From positions 1 through 59,508 of the forward strand of contig JAOSJP010000008.1 of the NCBI GenBank assembly GCA_027494015.1: a stretch of DNA of 59,508 nucleotides, read 5' to 3'. Made by a program: the position numbers and the translations under genes. Of this stretch, positions 43,785 to 53,052 are shown piece by piece (position 1 is the stretch's first letter; every line of letters begins with the position of its first letter). A model generated the notes under the pieces. That model searched no databases and was not told where the DNA came from. It worked only from the letters and a program-made list of their open reading frames with translations. The stretch comes from Anaerolineae bacterium (GTDB taxonomy: Bacteria > Chloroflexota > Anaerolineae > Aggregatilineales > Aggregatilineaceae).

Positions 43785-44423
43785 TCAGCGATTCTGGAGC
43801 ATCAGGCCAAAGCCGCGCCGCGTGATGATGTAGTCGTGATCCGGATCGGCCTCCAGCAGCCGCCGCCGCAAGCGGCTGACCAGCGCATCAATTGTCTGGT
43901 CGCTGACCTCCACGCCCGCGCCCCACACCGCGTCCACTATCTCGTCGCGGGTGACGATGCGCCCAGGGTTGGCCGCCAGCAACGCCAGCAGCGCGAACTG
44001 ATTGGGGCTGAGCGGGGGATAGAGCAGCGTCCCCCCAACCATGACCCGCGCCGCCGCCTCGTCAATTTTCAGGCCGGGCCGGGGCAGCCGCACTGCGGCG
44101 ATCTGCGCGGTCGTGGCCGGGTCGTCGAAAACCCAGACGCACACCTGCCCAAAGGTAATTTCATCGCCTGCGCGCAGCCGATACTGCTCGCCAGGAGCCA
44201 GTCGCCGCCCGTTGACGAAGGTGCCGTTGGTGCTGCCGGGGTCTTCCAGGTAGATGTTCTGGTGATCGCTGGTGCAGCGGGCGTGCAGCCGCGAGATAGC
44301 CGTCGAGTCCAGCACGTAGTCGCAGTCGCGGGCGCGCCCGATGGTGAACGGGAAATGGGCCAGCTCGACCGTCTTGCCCGCGTTCGGGCCTTCCTTGATC
44401 AGGAATCGCTGGATGGATGGCAT
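43785..44423 (-). CDS. FHA domain fused to a winged-helix (OmpR-type) DNA-binding domain
   Basis: A 212-residue protein. An N-terminal FHA domain (about 1-100: FTIGRARDCDYVL, SRLHARC, DPGSTNGTFVNG) binds phosphothreonine. A C-terminal Trans_reg_C winged helix (about 115-210: LLYPPLSPNQFALLALLAANPGRIVTRDEI, then RRRLLEADPDHDYIITRRGFG) binds DNA. There is no receiver domain, so the signal is probably a phosphorylated partner from a Ser/Thr kinase. None is encoded in the window. The domain order FHA-wHTH is found in some Actinobacteria and Chloroflexota. Confidence 0.88.
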   Translation of the reverse strand: MPSIQRFLIKEGPNAGKTVELAHFPFTIGRARDCDYVLDSTAISRLHARCTSDHQNIYLEDPGSTNGTFVNGRRLAPGEQYRLRAGDEITFGQVCVWVFDDPATTAQIAAVRLPRPGLKIDEAAARVMVGGTLLYPPLSPNQFALLALLAANPGRIVTRDEIVDAVWGAGVEVSDQTIDALVSRLRRRLLEADPDHDYIITRRGFGLMLQNR

Positions 44424-44580
44424 GGTCTTCCCTGCCTGCTCATGCTGATCGCGCCGTCCCCAGTATGGGATGCGCTGCTACCCCCATCATGACGCGCACC
44501 CGATAGCTCCCCCACGCGCACCCGGCGCACATTCTCCGATTCGTTACCACTCCGGGGTGCGTCGGGTGTCAGGCGCGGCG

Positions 44581-45282
44581 CTAGGCCGGGTCTCCCTCGT
44601 CGTCGCTGAACTCAGCTTCCGCGCTGCCGAAGGTCGTCGCCTCCAGGCCGATGCGCCGCTCGAAGTCGGCCAGCGCCGCCTGAAGCGCCCCCTGGCGCAC
44701 GCTGCTGGTCACGTCGCCGCGCGTGCGCTCCAGCACAGCCCGCAGCGCGTCCACACGGCGGCGCAGCCCGCCAGTGATCGCGTCGTGGAAGTCGAAGCCG
44801 ATCAGCACCCCGTAGATGGTGTCCATCGCCGCCAGCAGGCGCTCGGCCTCGCCGGAGTGCCCCCGGCGCAGGATGTCGAGAATCTGCCGGCGCAGCTCGC
44901 TGGCCGCCTCGCACAGCCCGTTGAGGTAGGTGGACGGCTCCACGCCGAGCGACTGCGGCGTAGGCAGGGCTTCGTCGCGGGCCAGGGCGTAGATGGCACA
45001 CGCTTCGACGTATTCTTTGAGCGCGTCCTGCGTGTAGCCGCTGTGATACAGGTCGGCGTAGTCGGCCACGACGGCGCGGATGGCGTTGGCGGCGTCGCGG
45101 GCCGTGTCCAGGCGGGCGCGCGCGGCGTCCCACTCGTGGCGGTGCACGGCGCGGATGGCGTTGGCGCAGTGCTGGATCAGCCCGCGCGACTGGTTGATCG
45201 CCGCGTCGCGGGCGGCGCTCTTGGCCTCGAACTGGGCGCGGATGTCCTCCACAATGGCGTCGAGGATGTCCAGGTTATTCAT
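44581..45282 (-). CDS. translin-family protein
   Basis: A 233-residue all-helical protein of the bacterial translin/TRAX-like type: ILDAIVEDIRAQFEAKSAARDAAINQSRGLIQHCANAIRAVHRHEWDAA, then YTQDALKEYVEACAIYAL and GLCEAASELRRQILDILRRG. Eukaryotic translin binds and degrades small RNAs; the bacterial role is unknown, and it carries no visible TRAX catalytic triad. The ATG at 45282 overlaps the DUF3467 gene by 8 bases with AAGGA ahead, so the two are coupled. Confidence 0.75.
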   Translation of the reverse strand: MNNLDILDAIVEDIRAQFEAKSAARDAAINQSRGLIQHCANAIRAVHRHEWDAARARLDTARDAANAIRAVVADYADLYHSGYTQDALKEYVEACAIYALARDEALPTPQSLGVEPSTYLNGLCEAASELRRQILDILRRGHSGEAERLLAAMDTIYGVLIGFDFHDAITGGLRRRVDALRAVLERTRGDVTSSVRQGALQAALADFERRIGLEATTFGSAEAEFSDDEGDPA

Positions 45283-45637
45283 GGGGGGAGTCCTTGTCTT
45301 CTGGCCCACCCTCGCCCTCGTCCGGCGGGCGGACGCCGCCGAAAAGCTGGTCGGCGAGCGTTTGCGGGCGGGGCGGCACCTTGATCTCGCCGTGCTGATC
45401 CTCGTAGCGGGCGATGTTGTCCTGCAGCGCGGTCAGCAGCATCTTGGCGTTGGTCGGCGTGAGCACCAGGCGCACCTGCACGCGCGCTTTGGGCACGTTG
45501 GGCAGAATCTGGGCGAAGTCCAGGAAGACCTCCCAGGGCGAATGGGTGATGATGGCGAAGTTGGCGTAGGTGGCGGCGAGGTCAGCGGGAATTTCCAGGC
45601 TGAGCCGTCGCTGGGCGGGTTGCTGCGGTTCGGCCAT
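45275..45637 (-). CDS. DUF3467 family protein
   Basis: A 120-residue small protein. The core (LSLEIPADLAATYANFAIITHSPWEVFLDFAQILPNVPKARVQVRLVLTPTNAKMLLTALQDNIARYE) matches DUF3467, a domain of unknown function seen in many bacteria. The acidic Pro-rich tail ends EDKDSPHE. The ATG at 45637 has a very strong AAGGAGGAGGAG upstream. It is followed by, and overlaps, the translin-like gene, which suggests a joint RNA- or protein-level function, but this is only context. Confidence 0.8.
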   Translation of the reverse strand: MAEPQQPAQRRLSLEIPADLAATYANFAIITHSPWEVFLDFAQILPNVPKARVQVRLVLTPTNAKMLLTALQDNIARYEDQHGEIKVPPRPQTLADQLFGGVRPPDEGEGGPEDKDSPHE

Positions 45638-45806
45638 GTCAGGCGCTCCTCCTCCTTGTGAAGGATGTACCTCCGGGCAGGTTGGCCCTGCGCACACGAA
45701 ACAGCCGCGAACACCCCCTCGACCCGACTGTTCTCATGCGTATTCTACCCCGGTGCGATGCGCAGAAACATAGCGGGCGCATGGCACCCTGCGGGCGAGC
45801 CGGGTC

Positions 45807-45840
45807 TTGTAGGGGAGGGTTTGGAAACCCTCCCCTACAA
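45807..45840. repeat. 34-bp palindrome (family C)
   Basis: TTGTAGGGGAGGGTTT, two G, then the complement AAACCCTCCCCTACAA. It is a homologue of the perfect palindrome at 36410-36441. It lies between ssb and the DUF3467 gene, near the ssb stop, in a 248-base gap. Confidence 0.9.
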
Positions 45841-45885
45841 CGGAATGTCGCGCCTCAAATCCGCACTGCCCCCGCGATTCGCGCG

Positions 45886-46278
45886 CTAGAAGGGCAGATC
45901 GTCGGCTTCCGTCGGGGCTTCGCCGGCGGTTTCTTCCGCCTCGCCGCGCCGGCCCAGGAACTGAATGTCGCGGGCAGTGATCTCCAGCGAAGCGCGGGGC
46001 TGCCCATCCTGGCCCACGTAGGCAGAGGCGTCCACCTCACCGGCGACCATGATCTGCATCCCTTTATGTACGTACTGGTTGGCGGTTTCGCCCAACTGCC
46101 GCCAGGCCGAGACTTTGAACCAGGTCGTCTTCTCGCGCTGCTCGTTGGAGTTCTTGTCCATCCAGCGACGGCTGACGGCAACGCTGAAGCTGCACACGGC
46201 CACGCCCGACTGCGTGTAGCGCATCTCCGGGTCGCGCCCTACGTTGCCGATGATCACTGTATATTGATACCCTGCCAT
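45886..46278 (-). CDS. ssb: single-stranded DNA-binding protein
   Basis: Binds and protects single-stranded DNA in replication and repair. The 130-residue protein has an OB fold (YTVIIGNVGRDPEMRYTQSGVAVCSFSVAVSRRW, then KTTWFKVSAWRQLGETANQYVHKGMQIMVAGEVD) and the acidic C-terminal tip ADDLPF that recruits partner proteins. Length and the short linker fit bacterial SSBs outside Proteobacteria. It lies 85 bases after gatB on the same strand. A GGAGG precedes the ATG. Confidence 0.96.
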   Translation of the reverse strand: MAGYQYTVIIGNVGRDPEMRYTQSGVAVCSFSVAVSRRWMDKNSNEQREKTTWFKVSAWRQLGETANQYVHKGMQIMVAGEVDASAYVGQDGQPRASLEITARDIQFLGRRGEAEETAGEAPTEADDLPF

Positions 46279-46363
46279 GATGACCTCCTGGAAAGCCGCA
46301 CTATGGCGTTGCTCGTAGCGAGAGATTGTCCAGATTATAGCAGAAACGGAACGCTTGTTCTAA

Positions 46364-47824
46364 TCACGGATCGCTCTGCCGCCGCGCAAGCTGCTCGGCG
46401 AGCAGGCGCGCCACCACCTGGGCATCGGCCTGACCGCGCATCTCGCGCATGACCATCCCCATCAAGAACTTGAGCAGCTTCTCCTCGCCCGCCAGATAGC
46501 GCGCCACCTCGCCGGGGTGCGCATCCAGGGCGCGGGCGACGGCCTCGCCCAGCACGCCCGCGTCGCTGACCTGGGCCAGCCCGCGCGCTGCGACCAGGGC
46601 CGCCGGGTCGCCGCCTTCCGCGTAGAGCGTTTCCACAAGCTGCCTGGCCACGCCGTGAGTGATCGTCCCCTGCCCGACCAGTGTCACCACGGCGGCCAGG
46701 GCTTGCGGCGTCAACCGGATCGCGCCGATGTCCTGCCGGTCGCGGCCTTCGCCGTTCATCAGGCGGAAGACTTCGCCGGCCAGATAGTTGGCGACTCCCT
46801 TGGGATCGCCGCCCGCCGCCACCGCCCGCTCGAAATAGACCGCGACGGCCTGCTCGGCGACGAGCACCGCGGCATCGTAGCGGCTCAGCCCAAACTGGCC
46901 CATGAAACGGTCGCGCCTGGCGTCGGGCAACTCCGGCAGGTCCGCGCGCACCTGCTCCGCCCAGGCCGGGCTGATCTCCAGCACGGGCAGGTCTGGCTCC
47001 GGGAAGTAGCGGTAATCGTCGGCGCTCTCTTTGACGCGCTGTACCACCGTGATCTGGCGCGCCTCGTCCCAACCCATCGTTGCCTGCTGCACCTGTCCGC
47101 CGGATTCCCAGAGCGCGATCTGGCGCTCGATCTCGTAGGCGGAGGCGCGGGCCAGGCTGCGGATGCTGTTGAGGTTCTTAATCTCGGTGCGCGTGCGAAA
47201 CTCGCTGGAGCCGACCGGGCGCACGCTGATGTTCGGCTCGATGCGCAGCACGCCCTTGCTCATGTCGCCGCTGTTGACGCCCAGGTAGCGCAGGATGGCG
47301 ACCAGCTTGCGCGCGTAGATCTCGGCTTCTTCGGCGCTGCGCATGTCCGCCTCGGACACGATCTCCAGCAATGGCACGCCGGCGCGGTTGAGGTCCACCA
47401 GGCTGTGCCCGTCGGTGTGGGTGAGCTTACCGGTGTCCTCTTCTAGATGCGCGCGCCGGATGTGCACGCGCCTGGTCGCGCCGTCGGGCAAGTCAATCTC
47501 CAGCCAGCCATTGACCGCCAGCGGGGACTCGTACTGGCTGATCTGGTAGCCCTTGGGCAGGTCGGGGTAGAAGTAGCTCTTGCGCGCGAACTGGCTGAAC
47601 GGGGGGATGGTGCAATGGAGCGCCAGCCCGACACGCAGCCCCATCTCCACCGCCCGCTGGTTGACCACCGGCAACACGCCAGGCATCCCCAGGCAGACGG
47701 GACAGACGACCGTGTTCGGCGCGGCGGACGTGCTGTCTACCACCGCGCAGGCGCAGAACATCTTGGAGGCGGTTTCCAGCTCAGCGTGGACTTCCAGGCC
47801 GATCACGGCTTCGTAGGCGAGCAT
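46364..47824 (-). CDS. gatB: aspartyl/glutamyl-tRNA amidotransferase subunit B
   Basis: The kinase subunit of GatCAB, which converts misacylated Glu-tRNA-Gln and Asp-tRNA-Asn. About 486 residues: [13 protein letters not shown] (about 3-15), [63 protein letters not shown] and the C-terminal helical tail domain. The Cys pair in FCAC and CPVC is the zinc site. The ATG at 47824 is chosen over a GTG at 47851. gatA and gatC are not adjacent. Its presence implies indirect Gln/Asn charging in this organism. Confidence 0.95.
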   Translation of the reverse strand: MLAYEAVIGLEVHAELETASKMFCACAVVDSTSAAPNTVVCPVCLGMPGVLPVVNQRAVEMGLRVGLALHCTIPPFSQFARKSYFYPDLPKGYQISQYESPLAVNGWLEIDLPDGATRRVHIRRAHLEEDTGKLTHTDGHSLVDLNRAGVPLLEIVSEADMRSAEEAEIYARKLVAILRYLGVNSGDMSKGVLRIEPNISVRPVGSSEFRTRTEIKNLNSIRSLARASAYEIERQIALWESGGQVQQATMGWDEARQITVVQRVKESADDYRYFPEPDLPVLEISPAWAEQVRADLPELPDARRDRFMGQFGLSRYDAAVLVAEQAVAVYFERAVAAGGDPKGVANYLAGEVFRLMNGEGRDRQDIGAIRLTPQALAAVVTLVGQGTITHGVARQLVETLYAEGGDPAALVAARGLAQVSDAGVLGEAVARALDAHPGEVARYLAGEEKLLKFLMGMVMREMRGQADAQVVARLLAEQLARRQSDP

Positions 47825-47950
47825 CGGGGTTTCTCGCTGCAAGGGCGGCACGGGTCATCAGCGCCTAGAGGATAGCGCACAGCGGGGGACGCTGCCAGCT
47901 TCGCCAGACATCGTGTGCTAGTCAGTCCTGCGGGTAGGGATGCATCGCCC

Positions 47951-48103
47951 TACGCCCCATATGCGCCAATTTAAGCCTGGCTGCGCGGGCCTCTCCCCCT
48001 CAATCCCCCTCTCCAGCCGAGCTAGAGAGGGGGACTTTGACCGCTGGTTGGGGCGTTTTCCCCTCCCTGGCTTTGTATAGACCGGGGAGGGGCCAGGGGC
48101 ATT
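47951..48103. repeat. family D element
   Basis: CGCCCCATATGCGCCAA...AAGCC, then TCCCCCTCTCCAGCCGAGCTAGAGAGGGGGA, and CCCTCCCTGGCTTT...GGGGAGGGGCC. The apex around GAGCTAG is shared almost exactly with the element at 53053-53203. Two hairpins, no coding. It occupies the 399-base gap between the aldolase and gatB, where no gene was seen. Confidence 0.75.
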
Positions 48104-48223
48104 CTGAATATACCACGCACCCGGAAGCCTTAACTTGACGCGCATGGAGTTCTCTCCCGCGCAAACGAACAGGAGCAGCGCGCTGGCTGCCCCTGTGACA
48201 TGGTAAGGCTGGTCTGTGCTTGC

Positions 48224-49288
48224 CTAGGCGATGGTCACGCTCTCATCCAGGTACACGTCCTGGATGGCGTTCAGAATCTCGACGCCCTCGTTCATCGGGC
48301 GCTGGAACGCCTTGCGCCCGCTGATCAGGCCCATGCCGCCCGCCCGCTTGTTGATCACAGCCGTGCGCACGGCCTGCGCCAGGTCGTCCTTGCCGGACGC
48401 GCCGCCGCTGTTGATCAGCCCCGCGCGGCCCATGTAGCCATTGGCCACCTGGTAGCGGCATAGGTCAATCGGGTGATCGCTGCTGAGCTGGCTGTACATC
48501 TTCTCGTGATATTTGCTGAAGCCGATGGCTTTGAAGCCGCCGTTGTTCTCCGGCAGCTTCTGCTTGACGATGTCCGCCTCGATGGTCACGCCGAGATGGT
48601 TGGCCTGGCCGGTGAGGTCGGCGGCGACGTGGTAGTCCACGCCGTTGTGCTTGAAGGCCGAGTTGCGCGTGTAGCACCACAGGATAGTCGCCATGCCCAT
48701 CTCGTGCGCCACCTTGAACGCCTCGCTGACCTCGACAATCTGGCGAGTTGACTCCTGGGAGCCGAAGTAGATCGTCGCGCCGACGGCGACCGCGCCCATG
48801 TCATAGGCCTGCTCGATCTGGGCGAAGAAGACCTGATCGTACTTGGCCGGATAGGTTAATAGCTCGTTGTGGTTGAACTTGAGCACGAACGGAATCCTGT
48901 GTGCGTACTTGCGCGCCACCGCCCCCAGCACGCCGAGCGTCGAGGCAACGGCGTTGCAGCCGCCTTCGACAGCCAGCTCGACGATCTTCTCCGGGTCGAA
49001 GTAGATCGGGTTCGGGGCGAAGGACGCGCCCGCCGTGTGCTCAATGCCCTGGTCCACCGGCAGGATGGACAGGTAGCCGGTGCCGGTGAGCCGCCCGTGA
49101 TCGAACAACTGCTGCAGGCTGCGCAGCACAGGCGTGGGCCGGTCGGACGGCAAGAAGATGCGGTCCACCCAGTCCGGGCCAGGGATATGCAGCATTTCTT
49201 TGGAAATGGTCTTGCTGACGTGACCGAGCAGGTACTCGGCGTCTGCCCCCAGCAGGGACTCAACGTTGATTGCACTAACCGTAGTCAT
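48224..49288 (-). CDS. class I fructose-bisphosphate aldolase (DhnA/FbaB type)
   Basis: Cleaves fructose 1,6-bisphosphate in glycolysis by a Schiff-base Lys. The 354-residue protein shows the FbaB family pattern: [42 protein letters not shown] and [12 protein letters not shown], and [16 protein letters not shown] near the phosphate site. The active-site Lys cannot be picked with certainty from the sequence alone. The ATG at 49288 begins the conserved part ([14 protein letters not shown]). No other glycolytic gene is close. Confidence 0.9.
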   Translation of the reverse strand: MTTVSAINVESLLGADAEYLLGHVSKTISKEMLHIPGPDWVDRIFLPSDRPTPVLRSLQQLFDHGRLTGTGYLSILPVDQGIEHTAGASFAPNPIYFDPEKIVELAVEGGCNAVASTLGVLGAVARKYAHRIPFVLKFNHNELLTYPAKYDQVFFAQIEQAYDMGAVAVGATIYFGSQESTRQIVEVSEAFKVAHEMGMATILWCYTRNSAFKHNGVDYHVAADLTGQANHLGVTIEADIVKQKLPENNGGFKAIGFSKYHEKMYSQLSSDHPIDLCRYQVANGYMGRAGLINSGGASGKDDLAQAVRTAVINKRAGGMGLISGRKAFQRPMNEGVEILNAIQDVYLDESVTIA

Positions 49289-49466
49289 GTCTGGCTCTCT
49301 TTCTGCACTGACCGAGTGTGATTTTGGCATCAACCCTCAATGATCGCCGATAGCGGCCAGAAACGGTATGGCCATTGATCATAGTTCGAGGGGTCAACTG
49401 GCACTCACCGACCAATCGGGGCGATCATAACACGCTGCGCAGAGGGCGCAAGACTGTAGCGCGGAG

Positions 49467-49545
49467 GGGTGCGTGCAAACGTGTCCGGTAAGGGCGCAGC
49501 AAAGCAATGCCCCCTCGCCGTGAGATGCACCTCCAGGCGGGGCCA
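49467..49545. repeat. degraded family A end
   Basis: GGGTGCGTGCAAACGTGTCCGGTAAGGGCGC matches the left end of family A with several changes, then decays. It has no right end. It is in the 318-base gap between the aldolase and the TPR-like gene. A TACAAT at 49569-49574 follows and may be a -10 box for the gene at 49607. Confidence 0.65.
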
Positions 49546-49606
49546 CTTTCGCGTTGGCGCGTGATGAATACAATAGTCGGTAACGCAGGCTGATGAGGGA
49601 ACGATT

Positions 49607-50488
49607 ATGCGCCGCGCGGAGATCACAGAGAAGTTGCAGCAGGCCATTGCGCTGGCCCAGGCCGGCCAGCGTTCGGATGCGCGCCGCCTGCTCGAAGAAG
49701 TGGTCGCAGCAGACCCGCAGCAGGCGCTCGCCTGGATGTGGCTGGCGACCGTCGCTGACGATCGTGACGAGCGCGTGCGCTGCCTGACGCGCACCCTGGA
49801 ATTGGAGCCGGGCAACCGTGCGGCGCAGGAGGCTTACCAGCAGCTCACCGGCCAGGTCTATGCGCCACCGCCAACGCCGCCCCCGCGCACCGGCTGGCGA
49901 CGCGCCCTGCTCGGCGACGCTCCGCTGGGGCTGGGCAGCTACCTGATTCTCCTGCTGGTCGGTGCGGCTGCGGTCGTGGTGATTGCGTTGGCAGCGGGCG
50001 CGCGCGATGACAAGAAGCAATCCGACCTCCCTCCCACGCCGCGTTTCGTGCTGCCCTCGGCCACCGACGCCCCACGCCTGTCGTCAACGCCCAGCGTCAC
50101 ACCCTGGCCCACGCACACGCCTGGCCCGTCGCCCACCCTGCTGTGGGATGCGCCGCCGCCCACCTGGACGCCGGAGCCAACGGATACGCCGGCACCAACC
50201 CGGACGCCCGCGCCGACGGAGACGAACACCCCCACAGCGAGCCGGACGCCGCCGCCGGTGCCGCCCAGCGCCACCTTCACTCCGCCCTTGCCGACCAGCA
50301 CGCGCACGCCCAGCCTCACCGCCCAGCCCACAACGGCAACACCTGCGGCGACTCATACGCCGACGCGAACGGTCACACGGACAGTCACGCGGACAGTCAC
50401 GCGGACGGCAATGCCCTCGCCGACAGAGAAGAGTTCTGTCACTGCGCCGCCGGGAGAAGGTGAAGGCGGCGAAACGGGCGTGTCCTGA
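49607..50488 (+). CDS. membrane-anchored TPR-like protein with Pro/Thr-rich tail
   Basis: A 293-residue protein. An N-terminal pair of TPR-like helices (about 1-80: LQQAIALAQAGQRSDARRLLEEVVAADPQQALAWMWLATVA) is cytoplasmic. A transmembrane segment (about 107-127) follows, and the last 160 residues are low-complexity PTPTR. It includes a short in-frame repeat RTVTRTVTRTVTRT from an ACGGACAGTCACGCGGACAG-type DNA repeat. Such Pro/Thr tails are likely cell-wall-spanning or glycosylated regions. Function unknown. Confidence 0.7.
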   Translation: MRRAEITEKLQQAIALAQAGQRSDARRLLEEVVAADPQQALAWMWLATVADDRDERVRCLTRTLELEPGNRAAQEAYQQLTGQVYAPPPTPPPRTGWRRALLGDAPLGLGSYLILLLVGAAAVVVIALAAGARDDKKQSDLPPTPRFVLPSATDAPRLSSTPSVTPWPTHTPGPSPTLLWDAPPPTWTPEPTDTPAPTRTPAPTETNTPTASRTPPPVPPSATFTPPLPTSTRTPSLTAQPTTATPAATHTPTRTVTRTVTRTVTRTAMPSPTEKSSVTAPPGEGEGGETGVS

Positions 50489-50641
50489 TGCTGGTAGTTA
50501 GCTGGGCTGGGCGTGTATGGCACCCCCGTCCAGACCGGAAAAACCGCCGAAAAAGCGCATCACAGGACGCTTGCATGAAGGACAAGGAGGGCCATGAGAG
50601 AACCTGAAGGGAAAAAGTGTGCACTTTCTCGCGTATCGTGG

Positions 50642-50647
50642 TACAAT
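50642..50647 (+). promoter_or_regulatory. TACAAT -10 element of the small basic-protein gene
   Basis: TACAAT (50642-50647) preceded by GG, 69 bases ahead of the start codon. The -35 region is not a good match. The same -10 word occurs ahead of five other genes in this window. Confidence 0.5.
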
Positions 50648-50716
50648 AGGCAAGCGTAAGGTGCCATATGCACTTACGCAGGTGCTAGAAAGAGACCATA
50701 AGAAGGAGAGATGACA

Positions 50717-50917
50717 ATGGCGATTGAATTCTATGATGTGAAAATCCGTCAGAAGGTGAAGGTTGATGAGAAGGGTGTCAAGCGCGTGACCTTCAAGACG
50801 AAGGGCGGGCAGGTCCGTTACGGCCTGCAGGCGAAGACATCCGATGGCCGCAACCTCACCAAGTTCGTGTCCAAGGCTGACTGGGACAAGTTGACAAACC
50901 TGCCGATTGCCAAGTAA
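50717..50917 (+). CDS. small lysine-rich protein of unknown function
   Basis: A 66-residue basic protein (about one quarter Lys/Arg) beginning MAIEFYDVKIRQKVKV and ending NLPIAK. Predicted beta-rich, it could be a nucleic-acid-binding or ribosome-associated factor but matches no family I recognise. The first ATG (50711) is only two bases after the GGAGAG, so the ATG at 50717 with an eight-base gap is the likely start. A perfect 11-bp hairpin overlaps its stop codon. The strong RBS and hairpin suggest high expression. Confidence 0.75.
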   Translation: MAIEFYDVKIRQKVKVDEKGVKRVTFKTKGGQVRYGLQAKTSDGRNLTKFVSKADWDKLTNLPIAK

Positions 50918-50931
50918 GTAGCAATCGGCAG
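50900..50931 (+). terminator. hairpin overlapping the stop of the small basic-protein gene
   Basis: CTGCCGATTGC (50900-50910) and GCAATCGGCAG (50921-50931), a perfect 11-bp stem with loop CAAGTAAGTA that contains the stop TAA. It is followed by CGATTTTG. Likely an intrinsic terminator or translational hairpin. Confidence 0.75.
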
Positions 50932-50960
50932 CGATTTTGTCATAACAGTCAGACGACAGG

Positions 50961-50993
50961 GGCAAGCCCGCGCGTCACCCGTGCGGGCTTGCC
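50961..50993. terminator. bidirectional hairpin between convergent genes
   Basis: GGCAAGCCCGC (50961-50971) and GCGGGCTTGCC (50983-50993), a perfect 11-bp stem with an 11-nt loop. It separates the small basic-protein gene from the convergent exported propeller gene. Confidence 0.75.
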
Positions 50994-51037
50994 TCTTCTG
51001 TGGAGCAGCGCGCTGTCGTCCTGGACGCCCCAGGCGA

Positions 51038-53023
51038 TCAGGGCGTGGGGGCAGTCACTGTGATCGGCGCGAAGGCTGGCTGCCCCGCGTAGGCCAGCAG
51101 CACGGCGCTCGGCGCACCCTCGGCCAGCCAGTAGAGGGCCGGCTGCGGCTGGGCCGCACGCAGGGCCAGCGCATCCCCGCCTGCGCGGAATGCCTCGACC
51201 AGCGCCAGGCCGCTCGGCACCACGCTAAACAGCACACCGCTGCCGTCCGGCGCGGGGGCGATGCGCCCCACCGCGCGCCCCTGCCCGCGCCAGAGCAGGG
51301 TTTGCGCGCCGCTCGCCGCGTTCAGGCGGACGAGCGCCAGATCGTACACGCCCACTTCCATCGGCCAACGCCCGAAGGCTGTCTCAGCACCCGCCCGCTC
51401 TGCCGGATCGTCGAGCATCACCTGATCCACGAGAGTCTCAGTTGCGTAGAGGATCGCCGTTCCGTCCGCTGCCCAGGATAACGCGCGCACAGCGCTGTCG
51501 GCGGGCAGATCGTCCCGCTCGCCGCTGGCCAGATCGAGCACGGCGATGCCCACGCCAGTCCGCGCGGCCAGGCGCGTCCCATCCGGCGCGATTGCCACAC
51601 CGAGCAGGTCGGCGTCGAGCGGCTGCGTCTCACCGGTCACCGGAGCGATCAGGGTCAAGCCGCCCGCGCAGCGCGTCGAGACGATGAAACGCCCGTCGGG
51701 CAGCCAGACCAGCGCTGCCGGGCCGTCGCCCGGCCCGGCCTCGACCGCGATCAGATCATCGGCGGGATCGGCGCTGGGCAGGGCGCAGTCGTCGTTGAAA
51801 GTGAAGGTCGCCAGGCGCTCGGCATCTCCGCCCAGGGCAGGCACCGCGTCAAGGGCGAGCAGCGTGCCGTCCGCCCCTTCCTGCGCGCCGTTGCCGCTCA
51901 CATAGGCGATGCGCGCGCTGTCCGCACTCCAGGCGGGCGGGAAGCGCGCGTCCACCTTCTGCGCCACACGGCGCGGCGACAGCCCGGCAGCGGTGTCCAT
52001 GGTGCGCAGCTCGCTGTTGCTGACGTCCACATAGGCCAGCAGCAGGCCGTTCGGCGCGAAGCTGATGTAGCGCCGGTCGAAGGTGGGCACGGTGGTCAGG
52101 CCGCGCCCCGGCACGTCGTTGAGCGCGCCGAGGAACACGTCGCCGGCGAAGCGCAGGGCCAGCGGCAAGGCGGGGCGCTCAGCGGCGGCAGAATCGGCGC
52201 TGCTCTCCACCGGAGCAGCGGCCCCCGCCGGGCTGAACTGGCTGAGCATGTTCTCGAAGCGAATGTTCCACTGGTCGAATTCCGCGCCGGGCGCCCATTG
52301 CAGCACGCGGTAGGCGCTGCCAAGCTGCACAAAGGCCGACACGCGCCAGCCACGCGTCCCGCCGTCGCAGGGCGTCTCGTAGCGCGTTGAGCGGCCCGCC
52401 GTGCCGGCAGGCTGGCGGCTCGTCGGGGTGTCGCCCCGGCCCGCGCCGGTCAGGTACTCGTCGAGCAGGTGATCGGGCGTCACCCCGGCGGCGACGCGCC
52501 CCAGCGCGGTGACGGCCATGCCCGGCAGCGCGCAGTCGGTGGACGGCCCCGGCGCGAAGAGCGTCTCAGCATCGCTGCCGGTGCTGAAGACCAGCCACGA
52601 GTCCGGCACCAGAATTGAGAAGTCGCGCCCGGCGTAGGTGCTCATGCGCACTTCAGGCGCGATGTTCACCGACCCGCACAGCACGGCAGGGGTGCCTCCC
52701 AGGCCGCTGTGCACCTCGTAACGCACCATGTTGTCGAAGGTGAAGCTCCAGCGGTAGCCATGCACCAGACCGGGCGTGATCGCCTGGCCCGGCGTCGGGC
52801 AGCCCAGGCTGGAATCCGGCCAGCTTGTGCTGGAAAAGGTGTACTCGACCAGGATCAGGCCGGGCTTGCCCAGCGCTTGCAGCAGCCATCCCTGCACGAC
52901 CGCCCGCACTGTGTCCACGTCGGTCTGCGCGCGGGCGGTCGGCGTCGGCGCGACCCCGGCAAGCAGCGCGGCTAGCCCGATGATCAGCGCCAGCCGCGCG
53001 ATGTTCCGTCTGTGACCTGCCAT
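51038..53023 (-). CDS. exported multi-domain WD40/PD40-type propeller protein
   Basis: A 661-residue secreted protein with a signal peptide (RLALIIGLAALLAGVAPTPTARAQ). The N-terminal third (about 35-250) is an unrecognised beta-rich domain with paired Cys. The C-terminal half (about 300-650) has beta-propeller-like strands (SFAPNGLLLAYVDVSNSELRTMD, PAWSADSARIAYVSG, DGTRLAARTGVGIAVLDL). It resembles the PD40 protein at 19165 in type, not in sequence. No catalytic motif is evident. A basic tail-less protein of the cell surface is the best description. Confidence 0.7.
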   Translation of the reverse strand: MAGHRRNIARLALIIGLAALLAGVAPTPTARAQTDVDTVRAVVQGWLLQALGKPGLILVEYTFSSTSWPDSSLGCPTPGQAITPGLVHGYRWSFTFDNMVRYEVHSGLGGTPAVLCGSVNIAPEVRMSTYAGRDFSILVPDSWLVFSTGSDAETLFAPGPSTDCALPGMAVTALGRVAAGVTPDHLLDEYLTGAGRGDTPTSRQPAGTAGRSTRYETPCDGGTRGWRVSAFVQLGSAYRVLQWAPGAEFDQWNIRFENMLSQFSPAGAAAPVESSADSAAAERPALPLALRFAGDVFLGALNDVPGRGLTTVPTFDRRYISFAPNGLLLAYVDVSNSELRTMDTAAGLSPRRVAQKVDARFPPAWSADSARIAYVSGNGAQEGADGTLLALDAVPALGGDAERLATFTFNDDCALPSADPADDLIAVEAGPGDGPAALVWLPDGRFIVSTRCAGGLTLIAPVTGETQPLDADLLGVAIAPDGTRLAARTGVGIAVLDLASGERDDLPADSAVRALSWAADGTAILYATETLVDQVMLDDPAERAGAETAFGRWPMEVGVYDLALVRLNAASGAQTLLWRGQGRAVGRIAPAPDGSGVLFSVVPSGLALVEAFRAGGDALALRAAQPQPALYWLAEGAPSAVLLAYAGQPAFAPITVTAPTP

Positions 53024-53052
53024 ACCTGCTCCTCAAACAGCCAGTGGGGGCC

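Noticed and set aside
49607..50488. TPR-like gene as a secreted autotransporter or adhesin
   Set aside because: The TPR-like part precedes the only membrane helix, so it should be cytoplasmic; there is no signal peptide or adhesin domain.
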